Origin: Flavobacterium keumense
GTDB lineage: Bacteria > Bacteroidota > Bacteroidia > Flavobacteriales > Flavobacteriaceae
Reading direction: 5' to 3'
Length of the DNA stretch: 64,000 nt
NCBI RefSeq assembly: GCF_029866485.1
Contig: NZ_CP092332.1
Span: 930,001 to 994,000, forward strand
Shown: in pieces, positions 18,604 to 27,636 of the stretch
How the letters are laid out: each line of letters begins with the position of its first letter
Position numbering within the stretch: the first letter of the stretch is position 1
Program-made: the position numbers and the translations under genes
Notes under the pieces: generated by a model
Database searches by the model: none
What the model was told of the DNA's origin: nothing
What the model saw: only the letters and a program-made list of their open reading frames with translations

Positions 18604-19974
18604 CTATCCCAATAAGTCCAATATCAATGATGGAAACAAACCGATAATAATATTCAAAGCAATAGCGGTAAAAGCCACAGCATAAATCAAGAAAGGTTGT
18701 CCAGTACGTTCTTCATTAGACTCCTTAGTGTACATAGCTAAGATTAATTTAAAATAATAACCCACACTAATAATCGAGTTGATTACCGCCACAATCACTA
18801 AGGCAATAAAACCATTTTGAATCGTTTGAGTGAACAAAATTAATTTAGCAAAGAATCCAGCAAAAATTGGAATACCTGCCATAGAAAGTAATGATGCTGT
18901 TAATACCGCTGCTAAGAAAGGATGCGTTTTTCCTAATCCGTGGAAGTTGGTAATGTCTTCGTTATGTTTGTTTTTACAAACGTATAAAATCACGCTAAAA
19001 GCTGCAATTCCAGCTAAAGCGTAAGCAGTAGTATAATATAATAAACTACTTGCTGAAGTCGCTAAACTTAATAAGGTCATTAACATAAAACCAGCATGTG
19101 AGATTCCTGAGAATGCTAACATACGTTTCACATTGGTTTGTTTCAATGCCATGATATTTCCTACCGTCATTGATGCCATTGAAATTACTACAATTACCAT
19201 TTTATAATTTTCAGAAATGTCTGCATTGAGGACAGATAGTAGTTTATATAAGGTAGTCATAGCCACTATTTTGGCCAAGGTACTCATTAAGGCTGTTGTT
19301 AAAGCTGGAGAGCCTTCGTATACATCGGGTGCCCAAAAATGAAAAGGAACGGCTGCAATTTTGAAAAACATCCCTACAGTCAATAAAGCAATTCCAATAG
19401 GGAACCAAATTGGCAATTCAGCAGATTGAGATAATTCATTTATTTCTGCTACATCAAAACTTCCCATAGCTCCATACACCAAGCAAATTCCGAACAATAA
19501 AATCCCTGAAGCGAAAGAACCCATCAAAAAATATTTCATTCCGGCTTCGTTACTTTTTAAATTCAATCGGTCGCTAGCTGCTAGAACGTATAAAGAAATA
19601 GACAATACTTCGATACCTAAGAAAAACATCGCTAAGTTCCCGAAAGAAACCATAGCTACAGCACCCGACAATAAAAACACTTTGATGGCAATATAATCGG
19701 AGATTTTATTTTGATGATTATCATAAAAATGATGTCCCAATGCCACTAAGAAAATAGTCAGCACAATAAACAAAGAAGAGAATGCGGTAGAGAATTTACT
19801 CACCACAATCATATTTCCATAGTAACTTTCAGTTGAACCAAATTCAGAGATGTTCAATCCCAATACGGCCAATAATCCAATAATGGTAATAGGCACAATG
19901 GCTTTTCTTAGATTTAGAATTTCAAATACAAGGCATAAAACACCTAATCCTATTATAGCTATTAATGTATTCAT
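18604..19974 (-). CDS. nuoN: NADH-quinone oxidoreductase subunit N
   Basis: Antiporter-like proton-pumping subunit of complex I in the inner membrane. It is hydrophobic throughout. Conserved pieces are YFLMGSFASGILLFG, FFKIAAVPFHFWAPDVYEG and STLAKIVAMTTLYKLL with its charged Lys. MLAFSGISHAGFML follows. At 456 residues it is close to the usual length. It is the last gene of the leftward nuoA-N operon, 12 bp after nuoM. Confidence 0.95.
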   Translation of the reverse strand: MNTLIAIIGLGVLCLVFEILNLRKAIVPITIIGLLAVLGLNISEFGSTESYYGNMIVVSKFSTAFSSLFIVLTIFLVALGHHFYDNHQNKISDYIAIKVFLLSGAVAMVSFGNLAMFFLGIEVLSISLYVLAASDRLNLKSNEAGMKYFLMGSFASGILLFGICLVYGAMGSFDVAEINELSQSAELPIWFPIGIALLTVGMFFKIAAVPFHFWAPDVYEGSPALTTALMSTLAKIVAMTTLYKLLSVLNADISENYKMVIVVISMASMTVGNIMALKQTNVKRMLAFSGISHAGFMLMTLLSLATSASSLLYYTTAYALAGIAAFSVILYVCKNKHNEDITNFHGLGKTHPFLAAVLTASLLSMAGIPIFAGFFAKLILFTQTIQNGFIALVIVAVINSIISVGYYFKLILAMYTKESNEERTGQPFLIYAVAFTAIALNIIIGLFPSLILDLLG

Positions 19975-19986
19975 TTTGTAGTGGAC

Positions 19987-21429
19987 TTATTTGATTCTAT
20001 TAATTTGGTTTAAAATTCCTTCGATACTTGGCATAATCAATTCAATGATTGGTTTTGGATACAATCCAAAGAAGAACAATACTGCAATAATTACTACCAA
20101 AACAATTCCTTCATTAGCGGTTACATCGGCAAAAGGTTTGGTGTTTGTTTCGCCTAACATTACTGATTGGTACATTTTTAACATATAATAAGCACCTAAA
20201 ATGATAGTAGTTCCTCCTAAAACAGCAAAGGCAATATTCACTTGAGACAAGCTGTACAAAACAGTAAACTCTCCAATGAAGTTAAAGGTAGTAGGCAAAG
20301 CTACTGATGCCAAAACGATAAGTAAAAATAGTGAGGCAAATTTTGGTGCTTGTGAGCGAATGCCACCCATATCAGCAATAACTCTCGTTTCGTATCTTCT
20401 GTAAATAATTTCAGCAATAAAAAACAAGCCTACTACTACAAATCCGTGAGCAATCATTTGCAATACAGCTCCACTAATACCATCAGCAGTTAAGGTATAA
20501 GCTCCTGCTGCAATCAATCCTACGTGTGCCAATGACGAATAGGCTAACAATTTTTTCAAGTCTTTTTGTCTCAACGCCACTATTGAACCGTAAATCACTC
20601 CGCCAATTCCAAGAATAAGCATAATGATTACATGACCTTTTGCTGCTAATGGAACGATTGGCAATTGCCAACGAATAACACTGTACAATCCCATTTTTAG
20701 CATGATACCAGATAAAAGCATGGTTCCAACAGTAGGTGCTTTTTGGTAGACATTCGCTTGCCAAGTATGGAAAGGAATGATTGGAATTTTGATAGCATAC
20801 GCCAAGAAAAATCCAACAAACAACCCAACTTGTTCAGCTCCACTTAAGTTCAGTTTATATAAATCTTCAATCAATAAGCTTCCTGCTTTTTGGTATAAAT
20901 AGGCAAAGCCAACCAACATAAATAACGAACCCGCTAAAGTGTAAATGAAGAATTTCACTACGGCTTTTTTACGTTCTTCAGCATCTCCATTCCCCCAAAC
21001 TAAGGCAATGAAATAGATTGGCAATAAAGACAATTCCCAGAAGATATAGTATAACAATCCGTCAGCTGCTAAGAAAGTACCTGCCATGGCGAATGCCATA
21101 AATAGAATCAAAGCATAGAAGGTTTTGGCATGTTGAACTTCGGTTCCAAAAGATGAAAAGATAATTATTGGCGTCAAAGCGGTTGTTAGCAATAGCATGG
21201 CTAAAGCCAATCCGTCTGCTTGTAAAGCAAAAGAAATATTCGGTTTTGCAATCCATTGAGAAATGAATCCGATATTTTCGCCCAAATTGTAATGGTTCAA
21301 AACTACAATAGAAGTGCCCAAGGAAACTAGTCCAAAAAGCAACGCCACTTTGGATGCAAATTTGTCACCTACCATATAGGTTGCCAAAGCACCGATCAAA
21401 AGAATAAGTAATATAAGAGATACGTTCAT
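19987..21429 (-). CDS. nuoM: NADH-quinone oxidoreductase subunit M
   Basis: Antiporter-like membrane subunit of complex I. Diagnostic stretches are YIFWELSLLPIYFIALVWG with the conserved Glu, VKFFIYTLAGSLFMLVG, KIPIIPFHTWQANVYQKAP, GIMLKMGLYSVIRW, and LLAYSSLAHVGLI. At 480 residues it is full length. It is preceded by nuoL with 10 bp between them. Confidence 0.95.
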   Translation of the reverse strand: MNVSLILLILLIGALATYMVGDKFASKVALLFGLVSLGTSIVVLNHYNLGENIGFISQWIAKPNISFALQADGLALAMLLLTTALTPIIIFSSFGTEVQHAKTFYALILFMAFAMAGTFLAADGLLYYIFWELSLLPIYFIALVWGNGDAEERKKAVVKFFIYTLAGSLFMLVGFAYLYQKAGSLLIEDLYKLNLSGAEQVGLFVGFFLAYAIKIPIIPFHTWQANVYQKAPTVGTMLLSGIMLKMGLYSVIRWQLPIVPLAAKGHVIIMLILGIGGVIYGSIVALRQKDLKKLLAYSSLAHVGLIAAGAYTLTADGISGAVLQMIAHGFVVVGLFFIAEIIYRRYETRVIADMGGIRSQAPKFASLFLLIVLASVALPTTFNFIGEFTVLYSLSQVNIAFAVLGGTTIILGAYYMLKMYQSVMLGETNTKPFADVTANEGIVLVVIIAVLFFFGLYPKPIIELIMPSIEGILNQINRIK

Positions 21430-21439
21430 AGTAGATATA

Positions 21440-23329
21440 TTATTGAGCTAAAAATAAAAAGGAAATAATGGCACAAAGACCCAAAACAAAGGCAAAAAGG
21501 TATAATCCTACACTTCCATTTTGTACTTTTTTTCCTTGAAGACTAATTGCGGTGGTTACTTTTCCGAATCCAAATACGAATGCTGACAAGTTAGTTTCTA
21601 CTTGGTCTCTGAAGAATTTAGACAATTCGTTAACCGATTTTACAAACAAGGAGTTGTAGATTTCGTCCAAATAGTATTTGTTATACAACACTTTAGCAAA
21701 TCCTGTAATGGAAGCATCGTCTCCAGGAACCGTATTTTGTTTGTTGTATTTGGCGTAAGCCAATCCAATTCCAACTAACCCTCCAACAACCGCTACCGCC
21801 ATTAATAGGTATTCAGTATTTCCTAAATGGTGTTCTGCCGAAGCTAATTTTGGTAAAATTGGAATCAAATAGTGATTCAACCAAGAATTCCCTGGCAAGC
21901 TAATTACACCGCCAATGGTAGCCAAAATTGCCAACACAATTAAAGGAAACGTAATCAAAGCTGGACTTTCGTGTAAGTGGTGTTTTTGTTCTTCCGTTCC
22001 TCTAAACTCATTAAAGAAAGTTAAAAACATCAATCGGAACATATAAAAAGCGGTCATGATAGACGCCACCGAAGCGACAACCCATAACGGAATGTTATGA
22101 TGAAAAGCCGTTAACAAGATTTCGTCTTTAGAGAAGAATCCCGAAAATACAGGCACTCCTGAAATTGCCAAAGAAGAGACTAACATCGTGATGAAAGTAA
22201 TTGGCATGGCTTTTTTCAAACCACCCATCTTGCGCATGTCTTGTTCGCCATGTAAAGCGTGGATTACAGAACCAGAACCCAAGAACAAACAGGCTTTGAA
22301 AAAGGCGTGTGTGATTACGTGGAAAACAGCTACTTCGTAAGCGCCTAGACCTAATGCTAAAAACATTAATCCTAATTGCGAAACAGTAGAGTAGGCCAAG
22401 ACCTTTTTAATATCGTTTTGTACTAAACCAATAGTAGCTGCTACTAAAGCCGTAATGGCTCCAATTACTGCAATGATGCTTTGAACGTCTGGTGTTAAAT
22501 CAAAAACAAAGTTCAGACGCGTAATCATAAAAATACCCGCTGTTACCATTGTTGCTGCGTGAATCAATGCCGAAACCGGTGTTGGTCCCGCCATCGCATC
22601 AGGCAACCAAGTGTATAATGGAATTTGTGCTGATTTTCCAGTTGCACCAATAAACAAACACAAGGCAGCTGCTGAAAGCCAATATAAATCGATGTTAGTT
22701 GCGCCAGCAATAGCTGTCTTTAACGTTGCATAATCTAAAGTAGAGAATAAATATCCTAAAATGAAGATTCCAATTAGTAATCCTAAATCCCCAATTCGGT
22801 TCATGATGAAGGCTTTTTTAGCGGCATCATTATAGTCTTGATTTTTGTACCAAAATCCAATCAATAAGTATGAACACAATCCTACACCTTCCCAACCGAT
22901 GAATAATACTAATAAGTTGCTTCCCACTACTAACGTAATCATAAAGAAAACGAACAAGTTGAGGTAGGCAAAGAATTTGTGCATGTTTTCGTCGTCGTGC
23001 ATGTAGCTGATCGAATACAAATGAATTAGTGAACCAATTCCTGTTACAAAAAGCAACCATAAAACAGACAATTGGTCTAACAAGAAACCAAAATCGATTT
23101 TGATATTACTCACATGAATCCAATCAAAAAGGGTAATGTTGAATCCTTTTGGTTCAGCAGTTAATGCGCTAAAGAAATAAATTGAAGTAGCAAATGAAAT
23201 CGCTACCGTAAGTGTTCCGATGATTCCAGAAACGGTTTTTCCTATACTTTTCCCAAAGAAAACATTGATTAAAAATCCCGCAAAAGGAGCAAGAACTAAT
23301 AGTAAAGCTATAGTGGTATTCATTTCCAT
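21440..23329 (-). CDS. nuoL: NADH-quinone oxidoreductase subunit L
   Basis: Largest antiporter-like subunit, with the lateral helix that runs along the membrane arm. Conserved features are FIGWEGVGLCSYLLIGFWY, KAFIMNRIGDLGLLIG, AQIPLYTWLPDAMAGPTPVSALIHAATMVTAG (seen in parts), KVLAYSTVSQLGLM, and HAFFKACLFLGSGSVIHAL. At 629 residues it is a normal length. Its start directly abuts the nuoK stop, a sign of coupled translation. Confidence 0.96.
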   Translation of the reverse strand: MEMNTTIALLLVLAPFAGFLINVFFGKSIGKTVSGIIGTLTVAISFATSIYFFSALTAEPKGFNITLFDWIHVSNIKIDFGFLLDQLSVLWLLFVTGIGSLIHLYSISYMHDDENMHKFFAYLNLFVFFMITLVVGSNLLVLFIGWEGVGLCSYLLIGFWYKNQDYNDAAKKAFIMNRIGDLGLLIGIFILGYLFSTLDYATLKTAIAGATNIDLYWLSAAALCLFIGATGKSAQIPLYTWLPDAMAGPTPVSALIHAATMVTAGIFMITRLNFVFDLTPDVQSIIAVIGAITALVAATIGLVQNDIKKVLAYSTVSQLGLMFLALGLGAYEVAVFHVITHAFFKACLFLGSGSVIHALHGEQDMRKMGGLKKAMPITFITMLVSSLAISGVPVFSGFFSKDEILLTAFHHNIPLWVVASVASIMTAFYMFRLMFLTFFNEFRGTEEQKHHLHESPALITFPLIVLAILATIGGVISLPGNSWLNHYLIPILPKLASAEHHLGNTEYLLMAVAVVGGLVGIGLAYAKYNKQNTVPGDDASITGFAKVLYNKYYLDEIYNSLFVKSVNELSKFFRDQVETNLSAFVFGFGKVTTAISLQGKKVQNGSVGLYLFAFVLGLCAIISFLFLAQ

Positions 23330-23650
23330 TTATCCTTTTAAGTTTTTTAGGGTATCGATACTAATCGAACCTGAATTTTTAAATATCGATACTAAAATGG
23401 CCAATCCAACAGCAACTTCTGCAGCAGCTACAGCCATGGAGAAAAACACGAAAACTTGTCCTTGAGCATCTTGATGGTAGGTTGAAAAAGCAACAAACAA
23501 TAAGTTTACGGCATTCAACATAATTTCGATGGACATAAAAACGATAATGGCATTGCGTCTGTACAGTACTCCGAATATTCCAATGCAAAAAAGGATAACA
23601 CTCAGGAAGATATAGTTTTCTATACCAATTTGATTTAAAATATTATTCAT
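23330..23650 (-). CDS. nuoK: NADH-quinone oxidoreductase subunit K
   Basis: Small three-helix membrane subunit of complex I (106 residues). Typical features are [20 protein letters not shown], then [20 protein letters not shown] carrying the conserved membrane Glu, and [16 protein letters not shown] with the second conserved Glu. It lies 1 bp after nuoJ and abuts nuoL. Confidence 0.95.
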   Translation of the reverse strand: MNNILNQIGIENYIFLSVILFCIGIFGVLYRRNAIIVFMSIEIMLNAVNLLFVAFSTYHQDAQGQVFVFFSMAVAAAEVAVGLAILVSIFKNSGSISIDTLKNLKG

Positions 23651-23651
23651 T

Positions 23652-24164
23652 TTATTTCTCTAGTTTTTCTTTCTTAGACAATAGAACGGTACCAATCATA
23701 GCAACTAACAATAAGATAGAAGCAAATTCAAAAGGAACCATATATTCGTTCAATAGTATTTTACCCAAGACGTTAATCGATTGGTAATCTTCCCCAGTAG
23801 CAATGTATTCTCCTGCAATTGGTTTTGAATTGATGAAAATCGCAATCAAAATCAAGCATACCAAACAGAAAGAAACAATAGCTCCTAAACGAGTAATTCT
23901 TGGTTTGTGTACTTCATTTTCTTTATTCAAGTTCATTAACATAATCGTAAACAAGAACAAAATCATAATAGCTCCAGAATAGACAATGATGTGTACAATA
24001 GCTAAAAACTGTGCATTCAACAATAAATAATGTCCCGCAACCGAGAAGAAACAAATCACCAAGTAAATAGCACTGTGAATTGGGTTTCGACTAAAAACGG
24101 TTAAAAATGCGGTTGATAATGTGATTGCGGCTAATACGCAAAAAAGGATAAGTAATATAGACAT
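23652..24164 (-). CDS. nuoJ: NADH-quinone oxidoreductase subunit J
   Basis: Membrane subunit of complex I with five predicted helices. [27 protein letters not shown] and [20 protein letters not shown] (the pi-bulge helix region) are diagnostic. At 170 residues it is normal. Its ATG overlaps the nuoI stop by 1 bp. Confidence 0.95.
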   Translation of the reverse strand: MSILLILFCVLAAITLSTAFLTVFSRNPIHSAIYLVICFFSVAGHYLLLNAQFLAIVHIIVYSGAIMILFLFTIMLMNLNKENEVHKPRITRLGAIVSFCLVCLILIAIFINSKPIAGEYIATGEDYQSINVLGKILLNEYMVPFEFASILLLVAMIGTVLLSKKEKLEK

Positions 24165-24709
24165 TAGTTCGCGTTTTTAAGTTGAGCATTTTGAATCGCC
24201 ATTTCTAAAGGCATGACCAATTGTTCTTTTCCAAAAATGAAATTTTCTCTGTCGTAATTAGCGGGAACTAATTCTTTAGAAATAGTCAAATAAATAGCAT
24301 CCTTTGGACAAGCTTCTTCGCATAAACCACAGAAAATACAACGCAACATGTTGATTTCGTAGATTTCAGCATATTTTTCTTCTCTGTACAAATGTTTTTC
24401 GTCGGGTCTACGTTCTGCTGCTTTCATTGTGATGGCTTCCGCTGGACAAGACAAAGCACATAGTCCACAAGCGGTACAATTTTCACGACCCTGTTCGTCG
24501 CGTTTTAGCATGTGACGACCACGGTACACTGGACTCATCTCACGCACTTGCTCTGGATAATGAATTGTTGCTTTTTTCTTAAAAAAGTGTTTGATTGTAA
24601 TGAACAATCCTTTAATAATTGCGATAAGATACAGTCTTTCCAAAAAAGTCATCTCTTTGTTAGAGACCACTTTTTTTCTTCCCGATAAGGATATTGTTTC
24701 TATTGACAT
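24164..24709 (-). CDS. nuoI: NADH-quinone oxidoreductase subunit I
   Basis: Peripheral-arm subunit holding clusters N6a and N6b. Two ferredoxin motifs are visible, CTACGLCALSCP (about residues 80-91) and CIFCGLCEEACP (about 125-136). MSPVYRGRHML precedes them. At 181 residues it is a normal length. It is separated from the upstream nuoH by an ORF6N-domain gene and a repeat element, about 760 bp in all, whereas most other joints of the operon are under 35 bp. Confidence 0.95.
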   Translation of the reverse strand: MSIETISLSGRKKVVSNKEMTFLERLYLIAIIKGLFITIKHFFKKKATIHYPEQVREMSPVYRGRHMLKRDEQGRENCTACGLCALSCPAEAITMKAAERRPDEKHLYREEKYAEIYEINMLRCIFCGLCEEACPKDAIYLTISKELVPANYDRENFIFGKEQLVMPLEMAIQNAQLKNAN

Positions 24710-24732
24710 TTTTTATTTTTTTATTTTTTTGA

Positions 24733-24830
24733 AGCTAATCCTGCTATCCGCTCTATCTTTTATAATAAGCCTCCGACAAGCTCCGTCTTAGTATAAAAGG
24801 ATGCCGCTACTATCAGGGCTAGGATATTCG
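24733..24830. repeat. Extragenic structured repeat element (candidate REP-like) between ORF6N gene and nuoI
   Basis: The left part reads AATCCTGCTATCCGCTC and the right part GCCGCTACTATCAGGGCT. The outer parts are imperfectly complementary (CTATCTTTT opposite AAAAGGATG; CCTG opposite CAGG). An inner stem TATAATAAG / CTTAGTATA surrounds a GAC/GTC mini-hairpin. On the minus strand it begins like CCTGATAGTAGCGGCATCC, a sequence I recall as a scattered intergenic repeat in Flavobacterium genomes; that recollection needs a search. Only one copy is seen in this window. Confidence 0.55.
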
Positions 24831-24835
24831 TTTCT

Positions 24836-25360
24836 TTATTTTTTATAACCTATTTTTGTTCGTTCTACTTTATTTTCTTGTTTTTCCATCAATTCATCCA
24901 AATACGAAAAAACCAATTCTATGTTTTTGTCGTGGTTGAGAATCTTCTTTTTTATATTTTCAATTTCTAATTTAACACTTAAATTGTGGGATAGAAATTC
25001 TCTCATTTTAACAAAAGCTTCTACTATTTTTATACTAAATTCAATTGCACGATCTGAATTTAACACATTCCCCAACATCATTGTTCCGTGTTCAGTAAAG
25101 ACATAAGGCAATGTTGATGAATATTTTAATTTATTGAGGTGGTCGCAATTTGCGACCACCTGCTCTTTTTCAATTGCAGTCAATTGGAACATGAAATTAT
25201 TAGGAAAACGTTTTATGTTCCTTTTAACTTGTTCATTGAGTCGCTTTGTTGTTACTCCATAAAGAGCGGCTAAATCAGAATCAATCATTACTTTTTGATC
25301 TCTAATAAGTAATATCTTACTCATTATAAATTCTTCTGTAATTACTAACTCTGTACTCAT
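24836..25360 (-). CDS. ORF6N-domain DNA-binding protein inserted in the nuo operon
   Basis: A 174-residue soluble protein. The ORF6N domain (about residues 15-100) is recognisable from ILLIRDQKVMIDSDLAALYG, TKRLNEQVKRN, RFPNNFMFQLT and the run YVFTEHGTMML. A coiled-coil-like C-terminus follows (LEIENIKKKILNHDKNIELVF). ORF6N and KilA-N-type domains are common in phage and mobile-element regulators and in stand-alone chromosomal copies in Bacteroidota. Nothing connects it to respiration. It lies in the same direction between nuoH and nuoI, 111 bp after nuoH and 126 bp before nuoI. Transposase or terminal repeats were not seen. Confidence 0.88.
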   Translation of the reverse strand: MSTELVITEEFIMSKILLIRDQKVMIDSDLAALYGVTTKRLNEQVKRNIKRFPNNFMFQLTAIEKEQVVANCDHLNKLKYSSTLPYVFTEHGTMMLGNVLNSDRAIEFSIKIVEAFVKMREFLSHNLSVKLEIENIKKKILNHDKNIELVFSYLDELMEKQENKVERTKIGYKK

Positions 25361-25471
25361 TTTACCCTATCTTATAATGAGGTCACAAATTATGACTTCA
25401 AAATTTAAATATTTAAATTATTTTCATCCTTACTTGAGATGTCAATTTGGCTCCTCAAGACTTCCATTTTT

Positions 25472-26524
25472 TTAAAACCCAAAATAAGCAGCGATATCCG
25501 CTCTTAAAATTACAATTCCTGTAATCATAATATTCACGATTGCAAGCGGAATTAATATTCTCCATCCCAAATGCATCAATTGATCGTATCTAAATCTTGG
25601 AATGGTCCAACGAACCCACATATAGAAAAAGATAAATCCACATATTTTGATGAATAATACGCCAATTCCTATTAGGTTTGCAATATTTACTCCTGCATTT
25701 TCTAGTACCCAACTCATTCCAGGATAGTTGTATCCTCCAAAGAATAAAATGGCTAAAATGGTAGAAGAAATGAACATATTAGCATATTCAGCAAACAGAT
25801 AGAATCCCATTTTCATCGAAGAATATTCGGTGTGGTATCCTCCAATTAATTCACTTTCACATTCGGCTAAGTCAAAAGGAGTACGGTTGGTTTCTGCAAA
25901 AGCACAAATCAAGAAGATTAAAAACGAAACAGGTTGGTAAAAAACATTCCAGTTCATTCCTTCTTGTTGTGCCGAAATTTCGCGTAAGCTCAAACTTCCA
26001 GTCATCATTAATAAAGCAATCATCGATAATCCCATAGCGACTTCATACGACACCATTTGCGAAGCAGCACGAACTGCTCCCATCAAAGAGAACTTATTAT
26101 TCGATGCCCAACCTCCAATCATGATGCCATACACTCCAACAGAAACAACTCCGAAGAAGTACAACAAACCAATATTTAAGTCGGTCGCTTGCAGTAAAAT
26201 ATCTTTGCCAAACAAGTGTAATTTATCACCCCAAGGAATGACAGCACTAGTCATTAATGCCGTGCTCATAGCAATGGCTGGTCCTACGAAGAATAAAAAA
26301 CGGTTAGGAGTATTCGGCTCAAATTCTTCTTTTGAGAATAATTTTAAACCATCCGCAAGAGGTTGAAGTAAACCTCCAAAACCCGCTCGGTTAGGTCCTA
26401 CACGGTCTTGTAAAAAGGCAGCTACTTTACGTTCTGCCCAAGTAGAGTACATCGCCATAATCATGGTTACAGCAAAAACCACTACAATAACAACACTTTT
26501 TTCTATAATAAAGGTACTATCCAT
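25472..26524 (-). CDS. nuoH: NADH-quinone oxidoreductase subunit H
   Basis: Membrane subunit at the junction of the two arms, forming part of the quinone-binding site. Diagnostic stretches are WAERKVAAFLQDRVGPNRAG, LLQPLADGLKLFSKEE, FAETNRTPFDLAECESELIG and GYHTEYSSMKMGFYLFAEY. The last two hold the conserved acidic residues near the quinone channel. At 350 residues it is normal. It starts 3 bp after nuoG. Confidence 0.96.
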   Translation of the reverse strand: MDSTFIIEKSVVIVVVFAVTMIMAMYSTWAERKVAAFLQDRVGPNRAGFGGLLQPLADGLKLFSKEEFEPNTPNRFLFFVGPAIAMSTALMTSAVIPWGDKLHLFGKDILLQATDLNIGLLYFFGVVSVGVYGIMIGGWASNNKFSLMGAVRAASQMVSYEVAMGLSMIALLMMTGSLSLREISAQQEGMNWNVFYQPVSFLIFLICAFAETNRTPFDLAECESELIGGYHTEYSSMKMGFYLFAEYANMFISSTILAILFFGGYNYPGMSWVLENAGVNIANLIGIGVLFIKICGFIFFYMWVRWTIPRFRYDQLMHLGWRILIPLAIVNIMITGIVILRADIAAYFGF

Positions 26525-26527
26525 TGC

Positions 26528-27553
26528 TTACGATTTTTTGTTGTTAGTGTCCAATGGAATTTCAGCCATACTGATTTTTTTACGGTCTTCTTCTCTACCT
26601 AACAGAATAGTTTCTTCGGTATTGATTACCACTTTTTCTAATTTGTGGTTGTATTTGTTTTGATTGATAACCGAATCTTTTTCAAAAGCTCTTGGGCCTT
26701 CGATAGTCCAATCATTTACATCTTTATGGTCAAAACGACATCCGTTACAAATGAATTCTTCCACTTCATGGTATTCGTCTTTTCTTCCAGTTACTCTTTG
26801 AATCTCGTCTCCAAACATCCAAACGGTTGTTTTTCCACAACATTTATCACAATCTCTGTGCGCGTTGTATGGTTTACTGAACCAAACTCTTGATTTGAAT
26901 CGGAACGTTTTGTCAGTCAAAGCACCTACCGGACATACATCAATCATATTTCCAGAGAATTCATTGTCAATCGCTTTAGAGATACAAGTCGAAATATTAG
27001 CGTGATCACCACGATCCATTACTCCGTGTACTCTATTGTCTGTCAATTGATCAGCCACTTGAACACAACGTTGACATAAAATACAACGATTCATGTGTAA
27101 TTGAATATAGGGACCAATGTCTTCAGGCTCGAAAGTTCTTTTCTCCTCTATATAGCGACTTTCTGATTTTCCGTGTTCAAAACTTAAGTTTTGTAAGTCA
27201 CACTCTCCAGCTTGGTCACAAACTGGGCAATCCAAAGGATGGTTGATTAGTAAGAATTCGGTAACGGATTTTCTAGCTTCAGCAACTCGCTCTGAAGATT
27301 TTGAATTCACCTCCATTCCGTCCATACATCCTGTTACACAAGACGCCATTAATTTTGGCATCGGTCTTGGATCAGCGTCACTTCCTTTTGAAACTTCAAC
27401 TAAACAACAACGGCATTTTCCACCGCTCCCTTTTAGTTTAGAATAATAGCACATCGCTGGTGGAACTACATCCCCACCAATCATACGGGCTGCTTGCAGG
27501 ATCGTTGTTCCTGGTTCTACTTCTATTGACTGACCGTCTATTGTTACTTTCAT
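26528..27553 (-). CDS. nuoG: NADH-quinone oxidoreductase subunit G, short form (Fe-S part only)
   Basis: Electron-carrying subunit of the NADH module. The N-terminal [2Fe-2S] domain has CYYSKLKGSGGKCRCCLVE and CVTGC. The HxxC-type cluster follows (HPLDCPVCDQAGECDLQ), then CILCQRCVQ and DVCPVGALT. A further Cys set, DCDKCCGKT with CNGCRFDHKD, lies around residues 230-265. At 341 residues it lacks the large molybdopterin-oxidoreductase-like domain that makes E. coli NuoG about 900 residues long. The frame is intact and in operon, so this is the short flavobacterial form rather than a truncation. Confidence 0.93.
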   Translation of the reverse strand: MKVTIDGQSIEVEPGTTILQAARMIGGDVVPPAMCYYSKLKGSGGKCRCCLVEVSKGSDADPRPMPKLMASCVTGCMDGMEVNSKSSERVAEARKSVTEFLLINHPLDCPVCDQAGECDLQNLSFEHGKSESRYIEEKRTFEPEDIGPYIQLHMNRCILCQRCVQVADQLTDNRVHGVMDRGDHANISTCISKAIDNEFSGNMIDVCPVGALTDKTFRFKSRVWFSKPYNAHRDCDKCCGKTTVWMFGDEIQRVTGRKDEYHEVEEFICNGCRFDHKDVNDWTIEGPRAFEKDSVINQNKYNHKLEKVVINTEETILLGREEDRKKISMAEIPLDTNNKKS

Positions 27554-27585
27554 TTTGTTTTTTGTTTTTTAGTTTCAGGTTTTAC

Positions 27586-27625
27586 GTTTCAAGTTATAAG
27601 CAACTTGGAACATTAAACTTGAAAC
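27586..27625. repeat. Inverted repeat between nuoF and nuoG
   Basis: Perfect 10-bp arms GTTTCAAGTT (27586-27595) and AACTTGAAAC (27616-27625), with a partial outer match (CAGGTTT / AAACCTG). It occupies the 83-bp gap between nuoF and nuoG, so it would form a hairpin in the operon mRNA. Confidence 0.55.
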
Positions 27626-27636
27626 CTGTAACTAAT

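Noticed and set aside
26121..27446. Short plus-strand frames opposite nuoG and nuoH
   Set aside because: Shadows of conserved complex I genes.
26528..27553. nuoG regarded as truncated by mutation
   Set aside because: Frame, spacing and neighbours are intact, and short NuoG is the usual form in flavobacteria; treated as a natural variant.
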